From Callorhinus ursinus (lineage: Eukaryota; Chordata; Mammalia; Carnivora; Otariidae): DNA of 64,000 nucleotides. Made by a program: the position numbers and the translations under genes. Positions 11,520-24,470 of this stretch are shown here, in pieces; the first letter of the stretch is position 1; each line of letters opens with the position of its first letter. Under the pieces are notes generated by a model, which ran no database searches, was not told where the DNA came from, and saw only the letters and a program-made list of their open reading frames with translations. The stretch is taken from positions 16,724,682-16,788,681 of the forward strand of contig NW_020312785.1 in the NCBI RefSeq assembly GCF_003265705.1, in the 5' to 3' direction.

Positions 11520-13260
11520 TTTTTTTTTAAACTAGTTTGAGTCTTAAATGTCTTCAGTGTATTCAGAAATAAGTTCCTTAACAAATACATGATTTGCGAA
11601 TATTTTCTCTCATTCTGCAGTTTGTGTTTTCACTTTCTTAATGTGTTTTGAAGCATAAAGGGTTTAAATTTTTATGAATTCCAATTCGACTTTTTGTTTC
11701 TTTTTTCGTTTGTGCTTTGGTGTCATATCTATAAAAACTATTTGCTAACTGAAGATCACAAAATTTACTCCTATGCTTATTTCTAAGTTACTTATAATTA
11801 TAATATTATACTTAAGTTTATTTCTATTTTGAGTTAATTATTCTCTATGATGTGATATAAGATCCCAACTTCGTTGTTCTGAATATAGGTATCAAGATGT
11901 CTAAACACCAATGATGGAAAATACTAGCCTGTTGAACTGTCTTGGCATTCTTGTCAAAATCAATTGACCATAGTGTAAGGGTTTATTCATAGATTCTCGA
12001 TTATGTTCCATTGATCTTGATGTATATATCTAAGATCATGTAACTATGGCAATATCTTGTTAAGTGTGACTTTATAGTAATATTTGAAATAGAGAATATG
12101 TGGTCTTCCAACTTTTTTCTCAAGAGTATTTTGTCTATTCTGGGTCTCTGAATTTCCACACAAAATCTAGAATCAGCTTGTCAATGTCCCCCTGAAGGCA
12201 GCAAGAATTTTGGCAAAGATTGAATCTATGGATCATTTTCAGTAGTATTGCCATCCTAAGAATAGTAAGTATTCCAAATCATTAATATAGGATGGCTTTC
12301 CTTTTATCTAGGTGTTCTGTGTCAACAATGTTGTAAATTTTTCAATGTAGACTCTTATACTTCTTTTGATAAATTTTCTCTAAATATATATTCTTTATAA
12401 TGCTATTATAATAAAATTGTTTCTTTAATTTTATTTGGCATTTTTATTGTTTGCAAAAATGCAATTGATTTGTGTATGTGGACATTTTTATCCTGAAACC
12501 TTGCTGAAATCCTTCATTACTTATCCTAGTAGTTTTCGTGGATTTTTTACAATTTTGTATATACATCATCACATCATCTGACAATAGAGACAGTTTTATC
12601 TCTTCTTTTCTACTTTGGATGCTTTTTATTTCTTTTTCTTATCTAATTGTCCAGGATAGCACCTCTAGGACAATGTTGAATAGGAGCAATAAGAGCAGGT
12701 GTGCTTGTCTTGGTCCTCAACTTGAGGAAAACATTTAGTCTTTCGGTATAAGAATGTTATTAGTTGTGAATTTTTTAATAGATACCCTTATTAGGTTTAA
12801 GGAGTTCCATTCTCTTCCTATTTTGTTGGGATTTTTTTCAAAAATTTTTTATGGATCTATTGAAATCATCATATGTTTGTCATTAATTTTATCTTGTGGT
12901 GTAGTACATTGATTGACTTTCAGATGTTAAATTTATCTTGCATTCCTGAGATAAATCCCATTTGGTCATGATGTATAATCTTTATATGATGCCAATTTTG
13001 TCTTGTTAATATTTTATGGAAAATATTTGCATTTGACTTCATAAAGGATATTTTCTGTAACTCTCTCTTCATGTGATTTCATGAAGAAACTCTCTCTTCA
13101 TGTGAATAACAATGGCTTTATCCTTTCTTTTCCTCCTTTATTTTTGCAATTGACATCTTGATTTAAACAATCTGGTTTGGATTTATACCATCTTAATTTC
13201 AACATTACACAAAAATTTTGCTCCAATACAATTTTATTCCCCTATCCTTTGGTTCTATTA
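11520..13260 (-). mobile_element. Ancient L1 ORF2 fragment, antisense
   Basis: T-rich strand carrying the antisense of an old L1 ORF2: 'gtcaatgtccccctgaaggcagcaagaatttt', 'ttgtttgcaaaaatgcaattgattt', 'cctgaaaccttgctgaaatccttcatta', 'ggatgctttttatttctttttctt', 'ttgaataggagc', 'cttgcattcctgagataaatcccatttggtcatgatgtataat'. The last parts correspond to the reverse transcriptase region. Many stops. A short local duplication lies at 13059-13105. Confidence 0.8.
13059..13105. repeat. Local 29-bp-period duplication
   Basis: AACTCTCTCTTCATGTGA occurs at 13059-13076 and again at 13088-13105. Confidence 0.9.
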
Positions 13261-13275
13261 AAACCGTAAAAATTA

Positions 13276-13515
13276 GGGACACCTGGGTGGCTCAGTCAAA
13301 TAAGCGTCTGCCTTCTGCCTTTCGCTCAGGTCATGATCCCAGGGGCCTGAGATCAAGCCCTGCATCTGGCTCCCTGCTCAGCGGGAAGCCTGCTTCTCCT
13401 TCTCCCACTCCCCCTGCTTGTGTTCCCTCTCTCACTGTGTCTCTCTCTGTCAAATAAATAAATAAAATCTTTAAAAAAATAAAATTAAAAAATAAAGCTT
13501 CTTTTAAAAAAAATA
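13276..13515 (+). mobile_element. Can-SINE, sense
   Basis: Full copy starting GGGACACCTGGGTGGCTCAG, with a long A-rich tail containing several AAATAAA-like units. Target-site duplication AAACCGTAAAAATTA (13261-13275) and AAATCGTAAAAATTA (13516-13530), one mismatch. It splits ancient antisense L1 sequence. Confidence 0.95.
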
Positions 13516-13639
13516 AAATCGTAAAAATTATATCTTTGTATCTTCTAAGTCCATCAACACAGTTCTACAATTATTGCTTCATGCAGGTTTTTTTTTTTTT
13601 TTTTCAACCAGGTAAGGGAAGAAAAGAGTTACAAAAAGA

Positions 13640-14420
13640 TTTTGTATTTATGTATGTAATGTCCCTTTCTGATGATCTTTGTGTGTGTATGTGTATTTGA
13701 ATTACTATGTAGAGTTATTTCTTTTTAACCTGAAGGATTTTCTTCAGTATTTCTTATAATGCAAGTCTTCTAGTGACATATTATCTTAGTTTTTGATAGT
13801 CTGGGGAATATCTTCATTTCTTCTTCATTTTTCAAAAATTTGTTTTGCTGGATATAGAATTCTTGACACTCTTTTTCTTTTAGCATTGACTATGTCATTC
13901 CCCTGGCCTTTAGTTTTCATAGTTTCTGATTAGAAGTCCATTGTTAATCTTCTTGATGATCCCTTTTTTGTGATGAGTATTTATCTCTTATTGTTTTTAA
14001 ATTTCTCTATCTTGGCTTTTGATAGTTTAACTATGATGTGTCTAGTTATGGATCTCTTTGTGTTTATCTAACTTTCAGTTTTTTGAATTGTGAGATGAAT
14101 GGATTAATTTTTCATCAAATTTGGAGTGTATTTTTTCACTATTTCTTCAAATATTCTTTCTGCTCCTTTCTGTCTGTCTTCTTCTGGGAGTATTATGCAT
14201 ATGTTGGTATCCTTGATATTGTTCCACAAGTCTGTGAGTTTCATGTTCATTTTCTTTTTTGTTCCTCAGACTGTATATTTCAATTGACTTATATTCAACT
14301 TTCCTAACTCTTTTTCTGACAACACAAATCTGCCGCTGAGTACCTTTTTAAAATTTTTCATTTCAGTTATTGCACTTTCTCAACTCCAGACTTTTTATCT
14401 GGCTCTAGTTCTTTTTTGAA
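13640..14420 (-). mobile_element. Ancient L1/HAL1-related fragment, antisense
   Basis: Antisense pattern typical of old L1-related repeats: 'tttgctggatatagaattctt', 'ttctgctcctttctgtctgtcttcttctgggag', 'ccacaagtctgtgag', 'gttcctcagactg', 'aaatttttcatttcagttattgcactttctcaactccag'. The 89-codon frame at 14038 is a chance frame within it. Confidence 0.6.
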
Positions 14421-15496
14421 AAGATGATTTTTATCTCTTTATTGATATTCTGTATTTGGTGATATTTTTGTTACAATTTTGACAAGATATTCTTTAGGTT
14501 TTGAACATATTTCTAATAACAGATTTAAAGTTGGAGTCTAATAAGTCCAATCTCTGGGCTTCCTTAGGGATAGTATTTATTGACCTCTTTTTTTTTTTAA
14601 CTTTTTAATTGATGAACCCATACCTTCCTGGTACTTTGGTGTCAGAATTCTTTGTTGAAAATTAGACTTAAATAATATAATGTGGTGACTCTTATATGCA
14701 AATCTGCCGTCTCCCTCCCCCAGCCAGTATTTATTTCTACTGTTTGTTGTTGTTGCTCTTGCTGGTAGTTTCTTTGGTGACTTTTCTAGAAAATTCTGTA
14801 AAGTCAGTGTTTTTTGTCATGTGCAAACATTAAAGTCTCTATTTTCTTAGCTTAGCTAAAGATTTCCTTAACAGTTCTGAATCAATAAGTGTCCCACACT
14901 TTACTAAGGAGCTCTGGGGCATGTGTTTAGTCCTCTGGAGGTTCACAACAAAGTCTTAGACTGAAATTTCTGCTTGTTCAGAGCCCTAATATTGGCCAGA
15001 ACAATAGGTAAAAAATGAGGTGAGGTGAGAAATTAAGGTCTTATTAGAACTTTTCTGGGCATACTCAAAGTATTATCCATGTACATGACTTTCTAGGTCA
15101 CCAGGAATATATCCTGACTTATAAGCCCCTTATTTTCATTTCACTGCTCTGATTTCTCTCTGAGTATTTTTGGTTAGATTTTGTATTGCCCCAAATGATA
15201 TCACTGCCTCAGGCAGCTATGATGTTAAACAATTGCAACAGATTTTTTTTTTTCTTTTGACAAATGCCACAAGGTTAAGTTTGTTTGTACTGAACAAGCT
15301 TAAAGTTAGGTCAAATAAAGACAAGCTTTGAGAATGGAACATTTCAGGGTTATGGCACTGTATGCCAGATAGGTCATGTAGTGAAATAGGGACTTTTGGG
15401 GGAGTTCCATGCTCATTTTGTCCCCTCCAGTGGCTACTATTTTGCTGGTTTTCATATAGTGTTGTGTAGATAGGTTTTCAAGGCACAAAGACATTG
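14421..15496. other. Non-coding DNA, possibly the end of the old L1
   Basis: The T-rich left part probably continues the antisense L1. From about 14870 on I recognise nothing. Confidence 0.35.
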
Positions 15497-15512
15497 AGGA
15501 GAAAAATATTTA

Positions 15513-15713
15513 AGATTTTATTTATTTATTTGAGAAAGAGAAAGAGAAAGAGAGCATGCAAGCAGAGGGAGGGGCAGAGGGAGAGAATCTTTAAGCAGAT
15601 TCCACACCAAGCACAGAGCCCGATGTGGAGCTCGATCCCAAGACCCATAAGATCATGACCTGAGCTGAAACCAAGAGTCAGTACTCAACCGACTGAGCAA
15701 CCCAGGCTCCCCA
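15513..15713 (-). mobile_element. Can-SINE, antisense
   Basis: Complete antisense copy with a perfect 16-bp target-site duplication AGGAGAAAAATATTTA (15497-15512 and 15714-15729). The head carries the GAAACCAAGAGTCAG variant. Confidence 0.95.
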
Positions 15714-15729
15714 AGGAGAAAAATATTTA

Positions 15730-17439
15730 AATAGAGCAAGTTAAAATGTCCCAAAGTCACTATTCTTACAGAGATTTAGACATCTTTCTTGCATAAGCAG
15801 GAAAGTTTTTGGTTTATTTCAAGTGCTCTGAAAAGGGTGAGTTTTAAGTTTTGCCAGTGTTCTCATTGCTTTTATGGAAGAGTGACTTTTGGATGCCTTT
15901 TCTCTGCCATTCTGGAAGTTCTACAATACAGCAAAAGGACATTACTGTCTACTTGAGTCTGGCACTGAAAATAGTAAGATGCTTTTGTTCAAAATGTTTT
16001 TGAGTTATACATAAACCAAACATTTTTTTTTTTTCCCTTCTGAGCTCTACAAATGGGTTTTCTAAAGCATTATCTCTGTGTTCTCCTTTTTGGTTCTCTA
16101 TTGACAAATAGCCAGATACCCTTTGAAGTAGAATATCTTATTCTGTTCAGATGCTAATCTTTAAATTAGTACTGTGTCTTCTTCCTTCATCTATTTCTGT
16201 AAGAAGAAACTAAGTTATGTTGAAGCTGGATGTCTTGAAAATGATTTAATGTTGAAATTATCTCAAAAGTAAGTAGCAATTTTAGAAGATGCTTGTCATA
16301 GCCAGATTAAAAAAAAATAACCATTTTATTGAGTTTTGGGGTCTTGACCTAGTGGTACTCTGCAGGACCAACTTCTAAAGAATTCTCAGTCTCTGGCTAA
16401 TCAATACTCTTATTTATTTCATTTGTTGCTTAGAAAGATGAATATCTTTTGTTCTCAAGGACAGAACTAGGTACTGCTTTGCATTGCTAATATCTTTCCA
16501 AACTTCTTAGTAAAAAATAAAGTACAAGTACACATATCAGTGATGATTTAATTTCACAGAATGAATAATTTTACAAATATGAAATTACTCAGCGATAATA
16601 TTTCCAATTCCAAGGGAAAATTCAAAGCAAAATTACTCATAAGTCTCAAACTCTATTATAAAATGTCAAATTTTAAAAGGAACAGGTTGCTCCCAGTTTT
16701 CTGATCTTCATAGTTAACTAGGCCATGTTCCTACAAAGAGGTAAGGGACAAATGCTTTTTTCTTTGCAAAGCAGTAGTGAAAAACATAAATGAAAGGATA
16801 ATAACCTTAAACTAAACAAATACCATTCATCTATTTTTTTCCAAATCAAATTCTTGATTTTTCAAATAGCCCAAAACTAACATATACTTAGAAATATAAG
16901 CACACTTTGTAAAGCATTAATATAATGTTCAGTGATGACTACAAAATTCTGCTTAGTTTCCCAAGGCATAATAACCAAAAATCTGATATCAATAACCAAA
17001 TACTTGGTATGAAAACTTTTTTGCAGAATGTAAATCACTTTCTTGTTCACATTACATTTTTTTTTTTTTTTTTACTCTCACAGTCTGTATGAACTGTGTG
17101 GCTGTATGGACTGTATGGCAAGTGGTATAAGTTGCCATATATATATATATTTAACTAAATACATTGTCAGAGTAGAAGAAAATAAACTAAAACACATCTT
17201 CTAACTTAAAGGCTGATATTCATTCCATTCTGCTGTTTTACATTTTTTTCATTTAAATTTAAATAATATGAAGGCAAAGAAAAGAGTCACTATTGCTTGA
17301 AAATTTAGGCAAAACTTGAATAAAAAATTGACACATTTATTTCTTTCCATATTTCCAAAAAATAATACATGCATTTGGAAAAAAAAAATAAGATATTCTT
17401 CAAGAAACAAAATCTTCTCCAGGAGTCATAATCTGATAA
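15730..17439. other. AT-rich single-copy-looking DNA
   Basis: No gene or clear repeat. It has homopolymer runs near 16022 and 17061 (T) and a short TA run at 17138-17150. Confidence 0.4.
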
Positions 17440-17770
17440 AAATATTTTGAATAAAATGTCTGAGCTTTATTTTTATGATTTTTCCGTTATGCAGCTTAAT
17501 GTTAAAAGCCGATACTGATTGTGAGCGCACGTGGAGAACAGCTCAAATTACATTTAATAAACTAAGTGACAAAGCATTATTTATCCTGAAAAGAGAAGCT
17601 GTCTTCATAATAATGCAACATTTTTATTAGCATCATCAAGATTATATCAACAAAGCCTTGAATAACAGGCCTTGCGTTATTATGCATTGTTATTTTCTAA
17701 CATATCATCTGCACAGAATAAATGGTGTTATATGTTATTGTGACGATTTGTGGTTAAGAGTAAACAAAAT
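17440..17770. other. Candidate conserved non-coding element
   Basis: Single-copy-looking stretch with repeated AT-rich homeodomain-type cores (TTAAT, ATTA), an E-box CACGTG inside GCGCACGTGGAG near 17527, and retained CpGs unlike its surroundings. No repeat family is visible. Conservation is a guess from composition only. Confidence 0.25.
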
Positions 17771-18399
17771 ATGTAATTTCAATTAATCTGGCTCTCAACA
17801 ATGTGTTAGGTTCCCATTTGGTTCAAGGCACTGCTAAATTTTGTGAGAGATACGAAAGAGAAAAAACCTCAATTTCTGCCTATCTTCAGAGAGCTTTAAT
17901 ACCAGTGTGAAAGATGGCATAGAAACAGATTGTTGTAAAAAGAGGTAAAGCAAGGGAAGGTGAGATATTTAAGGTCTAAGTGTCTTGAAAACTCAGAGAA
18001 GGAAGGAATGCCAGTCAGTCAGCAAATATGTCTCACCCTGAGGGTGTGCTGAAGAAAACACTAGGTTTTAGTAGCTCGTCAAGTGTACAACAGCAAAATT
18101 TAGCTACCTCTAACCAAAGCACAGTGTCCTGGGCCCTCTTCTGTTATGAATTATTTAAGGCACAAGCTCCAGCTAATGGTCAAAGTCATGACAGAACAGT
18201 AACACTAATGTAGTTACCTTCTAAGTGGCTCCTGTTTTGCCCCAGGTGGTGGAGCAGTGTTATACTGTATTGTACTATTCCACCTTTTTCCCTTATGAGT
18301 GTACTCAGCTGTAGCTGGCTTTTGAAAATAAGTTATTATTTTTATAAAAAAAAATCGAAAGAACTAACATGGAAAAATCTTGGTCTAATGGAGAAAGCA

Positions 18400-18602
18400 T
18401 GGGCTATTGAATTAATTAAGACTGTTGAATACCAATTCTAAAAAAATTTGATCTGGTAACATTGACTTAGCTCACTCAACCTCAATTTCATCGCGTCCAA
18501 AATGGAAATAACACCTATGTGATTATTACTGGTGCCTGTTCGTATGAAATGAGAAAAGAATAAGTGTCTGGTAAGTAATACTTGCCACTCAGTAAGTACT
18601 TA
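18400..18602 (+). mobile_element. MIR fragment, sense
   Basis: 'tgacttagctcactcaacctcaatttcatc', 'caaaatggaaataacacctatgtgattatta' and 'gtgtctggtaagtaatacttgccactcagtaagtac' match MIR in order, including its 3' end. Confidence 0.65.
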
Positions 18603-19284
18603 CCTCATTTTCTCCTTACTTTTAATGCAATTCTCAACCGATGTCATTATTCAATAATTAGGTTCTTTTCCTCTTTATAGGACAAAGTCTAAAAGAGCAC
18701 AACATTATCGGACCACAGTTCTGTTTTCTCCTAGGTCAACATTACTGACATTTCTGCCCTTATCTCCTCCCTGCCTAGAGAATTGTATCATCCAGTTGTT
18801 TTGGTGAAGAGGTATATATGCCAATATAATTAGTGTGTTTAAAACTAAAGCAAAACAAAACAAAATAAAAACCTTGAAGGATTAATAATTAACAAAATTT
18901 AAAACGCAACTCTTAAATTGTTTTTCGTGACTAGACTTTTCAACTACTGACTGTTAGCAATTCATGCTTTCAATACACCTTTAAAAATCTATCAAATTTA
19001 TTATTCTACTAAAATGAATCATTTTGATGAAAAACTTTGGACAAATTAAAGTTTTGTTTTCATCTTATTTATTTATACAAGGGCTATGATATTATCAATA
19101 ATACATACAATTAATATCTTTATCTGAAATGTTATGTACTTATAGTACTGCATGAAATAAAAGTTATGGTGATCTTTATTATTACATTATTTTCAATTTT
19201 TGAATTTACTAATTATTCTTAATAAGATTTATTTATATTTTTCATATATTTTTAAAATAATTTCATATAATTGTTTCTGAGTAT
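18603..19284. other. AT-rich non-coding DNA
   Basis: No gene or repeat recognised. A run of CAAAA/AAACA units lies at 18847-18870. Confidence 0.4.
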
Positions 19285-19296
19285 CATTCACTTATT

Positions 19297-19499
19297 AATT
19301 TTTTTTTAAGATTTTATTTATTTATTTATTTGACAGAGAGAGACACAGTGAGAGAGGGAACACAAGCAGGGGGAGTGGGAGAGGGAGAAGCAGATTTCCT
19401 GCTGAGCAAGGAGCCCGATGCGGGGCTCAATCCCAAGACCCTGGGATCATGACCTGAGCCGAAGGCAGACACTTAACGACTGAGCCACCCAGGTGCCCT
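19297..19499 (-). mobile_element. Can-SINE, antisense
   Basis: Complete antisense copy. Target-site duplication CATTCACTTATT (19285-19296) and CATTCATTTATT (19500-19511), one mismatch. Confidence 0.95.
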
Positions 19500-19511
19500 C
19501 ATTCATTTATT

Positions 19512-20139
19512 TTACTTAAATTTAATTGTATATTTTTTCATTCGTATGTTAAATAAAATAAGGTAAACAGCAATGTTTGGGAAATCTACTTTTCTTACAA
19601 ATGGCAAAATATTAAGTTCCTAAATGTCTGATCATTTGATTTAGATAAGCTTTGATATCAATATAATTTTATGTTTTGGGTATATTTCAAAACCTTTAGA
19701 AACTGTCTAGTAACTTCTGGGGTTGACATATTAGAGCTGAGAATTTATTACTTGAATTACTGCTTGTAAATATTTTAAAAAGGACTTATTTTGTAGTTGA
19801 AAAACACAATAAAGCATTGTTCTGTGATTGAATAACTAAATGGGCACTTGACACCATAGAAACAGAAAGTTGAAAACAAGGAATTGCTAAAGAAATTCGA
19901 AGAGCTTTATAAAGAATTTGATTGATTGGTTTATTAATTTAAAGGAAACAAAATTGTGAATTTTCATAAGAATTACAGTGCTTTTTAAATCTAAATTTAC
20001 TATATGTATTATTACTGTAAACTTATCAAATCTTTATAACTTTGAAGTATTCAAGGTTTTTTCTCATGTTTCTCAATCAAAAGACTTCAGTTAAAAGGTA
20101 ATACAAATCTAACACAATATTTAGTAGCTTACTGTTGCA
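19512..20139. other. AT-rich non-coding DNA
   Basis: Nothing recognised. Confidence 0.4.
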
Positions 20140-20285
20140 TAATGTATTATCTCATTCACAATATTGTGATAAAACCATTATTATTTTCATTTTATTCATG
20201 ACAAACCCAAGGCTCAGAGAAGCTAAATGATATAGAATCACTCAGCTACTAAGTAGACAAGCAACAAACTGAACTTCAGTCTACG
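20140..20285 (-). mobile_element. MIR fragment, antisense
   Basis: 'tattatctcattcacaat', 'cattttattcatgacaaacccaaggctcagagaagctaaatga', 'cactcagctactaagtag' is the reverse complement pattern of MIR. Confidence 0.65.
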
Positions 20286-20379
20286 TATTCTTGCTCGTTA
20301 GATATCATTGGAAGGAGGCTCTGAGATGGAGATTAATTAGCAGAAATTTTATTAGGGTTTAATCTTGCAATCAAGTCCT

Positions 20380-20402
20380 GTTTTTGTTGTTGTTGTTGTT
20401 GT
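20380..20402. repeat. (TTG)n microsatellite
   Basis: About seven TTG units, interrupting unclassified sequence at 20290-20600 that may be an old LTR. Confidence 0.85.
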
Positions 20403-20627
20403 TTTTTAAAGTCCTATTGAAGAGGCGAAGGCAGGTAGGGTGGGTGGACAGAGAGGCTTGGCTGCCACATAGGGTCAACAAAGGTGTAGCCAATCACACA
20501 GGAAGTTCTGAAGTAAAGGTAGCCTTTTAGAATTATTCTGAGTTAGGAAAACATGAGGTCTTCCAAAAGTCAAATATCTTAGTGGTGGGAAGTGTGAGAT
20601 GGAATAAAAATTGTCTCTTATTTAGAG

Positions 20628-20852
20628 CAGAGCCTCTTCAACTTGGACATTATTGACTTTGGGCAAGATAAGTTTTTGTTTTAGAGGTCTGCCCCATACA
20701 TAGGTAGATTCTTAGAAACATCCCTGGATTTTACCTACTAGATGCTAGTACTATACTTCCCCACTTGTAACAACTAAAAATGTTTCCAGATATTGCCAAA
20801 TGTCTTCTGAGGAACAAAAATTTCCCTTTCTCCCAGTCGAGAAATGTAGCTT
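20628..20852 (-). mobile_element. MER5A-type hAT DNA transposon, antisense
   Basis: Follows the MER5A consensus in reverse: 'cctcttcaacttggacattattgac', 'aacatccctggattttacctactagatgctagtac', 'taacaactaaaaatgtttccagatattgccaaatgtc'. Non-autonomous and long inactive. Confidence 0.8.
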
Positions 20853-20879
20853 CACAGGGCATGTGTTAACATGGTCTAG

Positions 20880-21281
20880 CTCATTAGCCTCTTGAAAACT
20901 TCATTGATATTGCAGTCCCTGAGGTTTCATAGGGTTTATCCCTCAGTCCCTGGAATAGTGTATGCATTCACCCTCAGGAACAGTGAATTCTGGTTGCCTT
21001 TCTGATATGAGTATAAAGAATGCATTTGTTGGACAAGTGGCCATTTACCATGTATCTGAGACCATGCAAGGATACCATAGCAGGCACGCAACTGCAATGG
21101 AGTTTTTTACTTGGTTGAGTTTGTGAAAGTCTACAGTTATCCTCAATGATACATTCCAATGAGCCAATGAAGTTGGCTTATAAATAAGGATAAGAAATTG
21201 AACAATTTCATTAAATAAATATTTCATTAAATAAATGAATAAATAAATAAATAAGGTTAAGAAATTGACCACCACTCTCAT
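20880..21281 (-). pseudogene. ERVL-type pol reverse transcriptase remnant
   Basis: On the minus strand a frame reaching from 21281 to 21045 contains ITVDFHKLNQV (about 21140-21108), which resembles the start of the reverse transcriptase domain of ERVL-class endogenous retroviruses (R-x-TVDY-x-KLNQV). After a stop the same frame continues with a decayed NAFF-type segment. Stops and frame changes show it is long dead. The left end near MER5A is uncertain. The upstream part of the 21281 frame is low-complexity and not viral. Confidence 0.6.
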
Positions 21282-21289
21282 ATTCTTTA

Positions 21290-22680
21290 AGGGTAGCTCT
21301 GATCTGTCATACCCTTAGGATTCTGTGCTATGTATGATTTACTCTCTGAGACAGTGAGTGGAAGAGTATCAGAGATTTCCATTTGACATTCTCTAGTATA
21401 AGAGTCTTATGTCACTGACTAAGGCACTGGGGGGGGGATGGATTATACAAATCCCTAAGTATACCCATTACAGTGATATATTTAGCAACAACAACAACAA
21501 AAATGTTTGAAGGTGAATCCTTCAAACAAGTATATCCATGGTAACGCAGACTTAGACAAGGACTCCATATATTACTTGGCTCTCATATGCAACCATTCTA
21601 ATAAAGGATCCATTTAATGCTTTTCATGCATGTTATAAATGTTAGCTTGGATCCTATGGTCAACAGTCCCCAGACTTGAAGGCATTTTTTTTTTTCTCAC
21701 TATGAAATTGGCGAAATAAATGGCTATAGATTCCCTGAGGGAAGGACTGGGGAGTTATTACTTTGTATACTTGCCATTGTGTTGCTTGCTCCTTCCTTCT
21801 GGAGACCTAACCTCTCCTCTCTCAGTGGGCTCTATATTGGAATGGCTCAGATCTGAAAATTGATAAAATAATTATGAATATTAGACTGGCTCTTCTCATA
21901 TTCTTGATTATCCACCCTCAATTTCTTTTGTTTGTAGAGAGTAAACAGTATCTTTGGTGGCTGCCCATCCATCTTGCCCTTAAGGATGCTTTGCTCTTCT
22001 AAGATTCCCAAAGCTGTCTGTGAGTTAGGCTCTCTGGCTGTCACTCTGACCTTGACTCACATTATAATCATTGTTACTGCCTTGCTTTAAACAGTGAGGT
22101 ACTGCCAGCTGGCCTCTACAATTTTGGAATCCTATCATTGTCCCAGTTAGAATCTGTGAGTTTAGATTTAAAACAGCATTTTCTAAAGTCAGCCCTGGTC
22201 TACAGAGGCAAGCCAACGCCGAGTTTCTCAGGGATGTTTATGTTGCTGCTTTAAGCACATTCCTTATTGTTTTGGTAGATTTAGACTCTCTAAGAGAGCA
22301 CAATCATTTGCTGGGTTTTCTGGCTACATTGTATATTTACTTGCCCATTTCTCTAAACCTTTTGACTTCTACCATCATTTGCTGTGGAAATTTTGCCAAT
22401 TCTTATGCTGGGTCCTTACTCTTTCCAAAGTTCTAAAAGCCAGGCTAGCCACTTGTAGATACTATATCCTGGCTACATACCAGAGGGTTAACCCCTGAAT
22501 CCTAGGAGAATGCTCCCATATATACGAATCTCTCTTACTTAACTTCATATTCTAACCCCTCTTGATCTAGATATTAATATCTCATCACGTATATACATGA
22601 CTATTTCCTACCAGAATACGTTAACTAGGTTCTGCAGCTCCTTCATGGTACCTTGTCTTCCTTAGAAAGTGCAGCTTACC
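21290..22680 (-). pseudogene. Probable ERVL-type gag/protease region, decayed
   Basis: Lies 5' of the reverse transcriptase remnant on the minus strand, where gag and protease would be expected. A minus-strand frame at 21847-22044 is polar with a KGKMDGQPPK stretch, plausible for old retroviral coding sequence. The assignment rests mainly on position and on the adjacent pol remnant. No clean motif was found. Confidence 0.35.
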
Positions 22681-22687
22681 TGTACAA

Positions 22688-22816
22688 GTTATGTTGTAAA
22701 TTAACTCCAGTTTTTAGTCTAGTGGACAGGGAAGAAGATAATGGCAGATCCCGAGAGGTGCACATTACCTTGTCAGTCACACTTTTTTTTTTTTTTTTTT
22801 TTTTTTTTAAGTAGGG
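22688..22816. repeat. Copy A of a near-identical 95-bp dispersed duplication, with T26
   Basis: GTTATGTTGTAAATTAACTC... to ...GTCAGTCACAC (22688-22782), then 26 T and AAGTAGGG. The same sequence recurs at 24471-24582 with only two differences in 95 bases (CCCGAG/CCTGAG and GTGCAC/GTGTAC), followed by 9 T and the same AAGTAGGG. Confidence 0.95.
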
Positions 22817-24470
22817 AAGAGTTCTAGCCTCTAACAGAGAGAATTCTGCTATTTCGGCAGGTACAGGAGAATCTGGAATGTTAAGATTTTCAAATATATA
22901 ACTAGGGCACTAATCTTGGAATAGCAGATACCCTATAGTAAAAGATCAACTTTCTCTCTAGCTCTACTGTTATTATTAAGCCCTGAATCTCTTCCTCAGC
23001 TTTATTTGCCCTCTGTATGAAGCAGGAGTCTCTTTATATACTGCCAAAAAAAGCCTTCTAGTTTTCTCACCTAGTCTTCAGATGATAATTAGTCACTCTC
23101 AGGCTTTCACTATCTTTTCCCAAAACATCAATTGCCCTGCAACAGCTACTCAATTCCATTATCCTTATAATTATTACTCCTTACATATATATAACAAATG
23201 CATGATCATTTAATGCATGTATACCATACAAGACATTCACCTGTGAAAATTTAAATAAATGAACTACTATAAGTGGCGGGCTTCCTATTGTTATCTGGCC
23301 AATAACTAACCAGCTGGAAAATTCCAATTTATATGCTACTTTTTTCTCCTACTTCTTGTACCAAGTGGCACAAGGGTTTACCAGAAAGCAGACCCTAAGA
23401 AGATTAGCACCAGGAGTGCTTACCCGTGGAATAAGAAAAAGAAGTAATATTAGGCCAAGGGATAATTTGGAATGTGATACATCAGAAAGGTGTCAGCCAA
23501 ACTGAATGGCCCTTCAAAGATATTCCCAGATGAGGCAATGAGTTTGAACCTTTATATCTTGCTTCAACCGATCTTTGAACACAGGCTACCCTTGATGAAG
23601 GAGGAAGGATAGAGCCAAGGTAGCTCTTTTGGGCCAAGGCCATTTTCACAGAGGGCTGCTAGCTGAGGATTATCAGCCAGATATACGCCATCAGAGAAAT
23701 AAATTCTTTAGTCTTGAAAGGATATGTGTATCCAGTACATCACAACATCCACTACATCATGCCACCAAACTGTTCAATTCCTGTAGTGCCACACTGTCAC
23801 CTAGACGATCAGTTTGATCACAGATTGCTGCTGTAGTTGTTGAAACATAACGTTTTCTATTTGCAGGAGAGTTATCCTTTCTTCACTGGTAATCTGTAGC
23901 CCAAGCCCTCTCACTGAATTACTCTGAAAAATAAAAGAGATGGTTTAAAGCTTTGCAGCATAAAACCTTTGTTTTAAAGCCTAAATCTACAGGACTTCTT
24001 ACAGATGAATTTATTTGTCTAAAAACATATAAATAAATATTTTTAAAATTCTTTTTAAATTATCTTTTATTTTTAAGTTATAATTCAATTTTTTACATTA
24101 ATATGTAACTGTATAATGTGGAAAAGATGGGTTAGTTATTCTTCAACCTTTTTTTTTTCTTCTGACATTTCAGTTAAACTAGATTTTCCAGATTCACCTA
24201 TAGGTGGATTGGCCATGTGAGTGAGTTCTGGAAAATGTCCCTAACTGATGTATGCTACTTCCAGAAATGACTTATAATAAAAAGTCACACACATTATTTT
24301 CCCATGTTCTTTCTTCCTGCATTGAAGATAATGAAGTACAAGATAGACACGGTTTGGGTTTTTAAAATACTTCTTGTAATAGAGCTTTTCTCAGGTCAAG
24401 AGGAGCTATTTTGGACTTTTCATGAGTAGGACATCAATTTCTATTTTCTTAACGCACTAAACTTTTAACT
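22817..24470. other. Intergenic DNA between the duplicated copies
   Basis: May contain further old ERV/LTR sequence (23370-23820), but I cannot name a family. The 62-codon frame at 23629-23817 has no recognisable domain. Confidence 0.35.
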
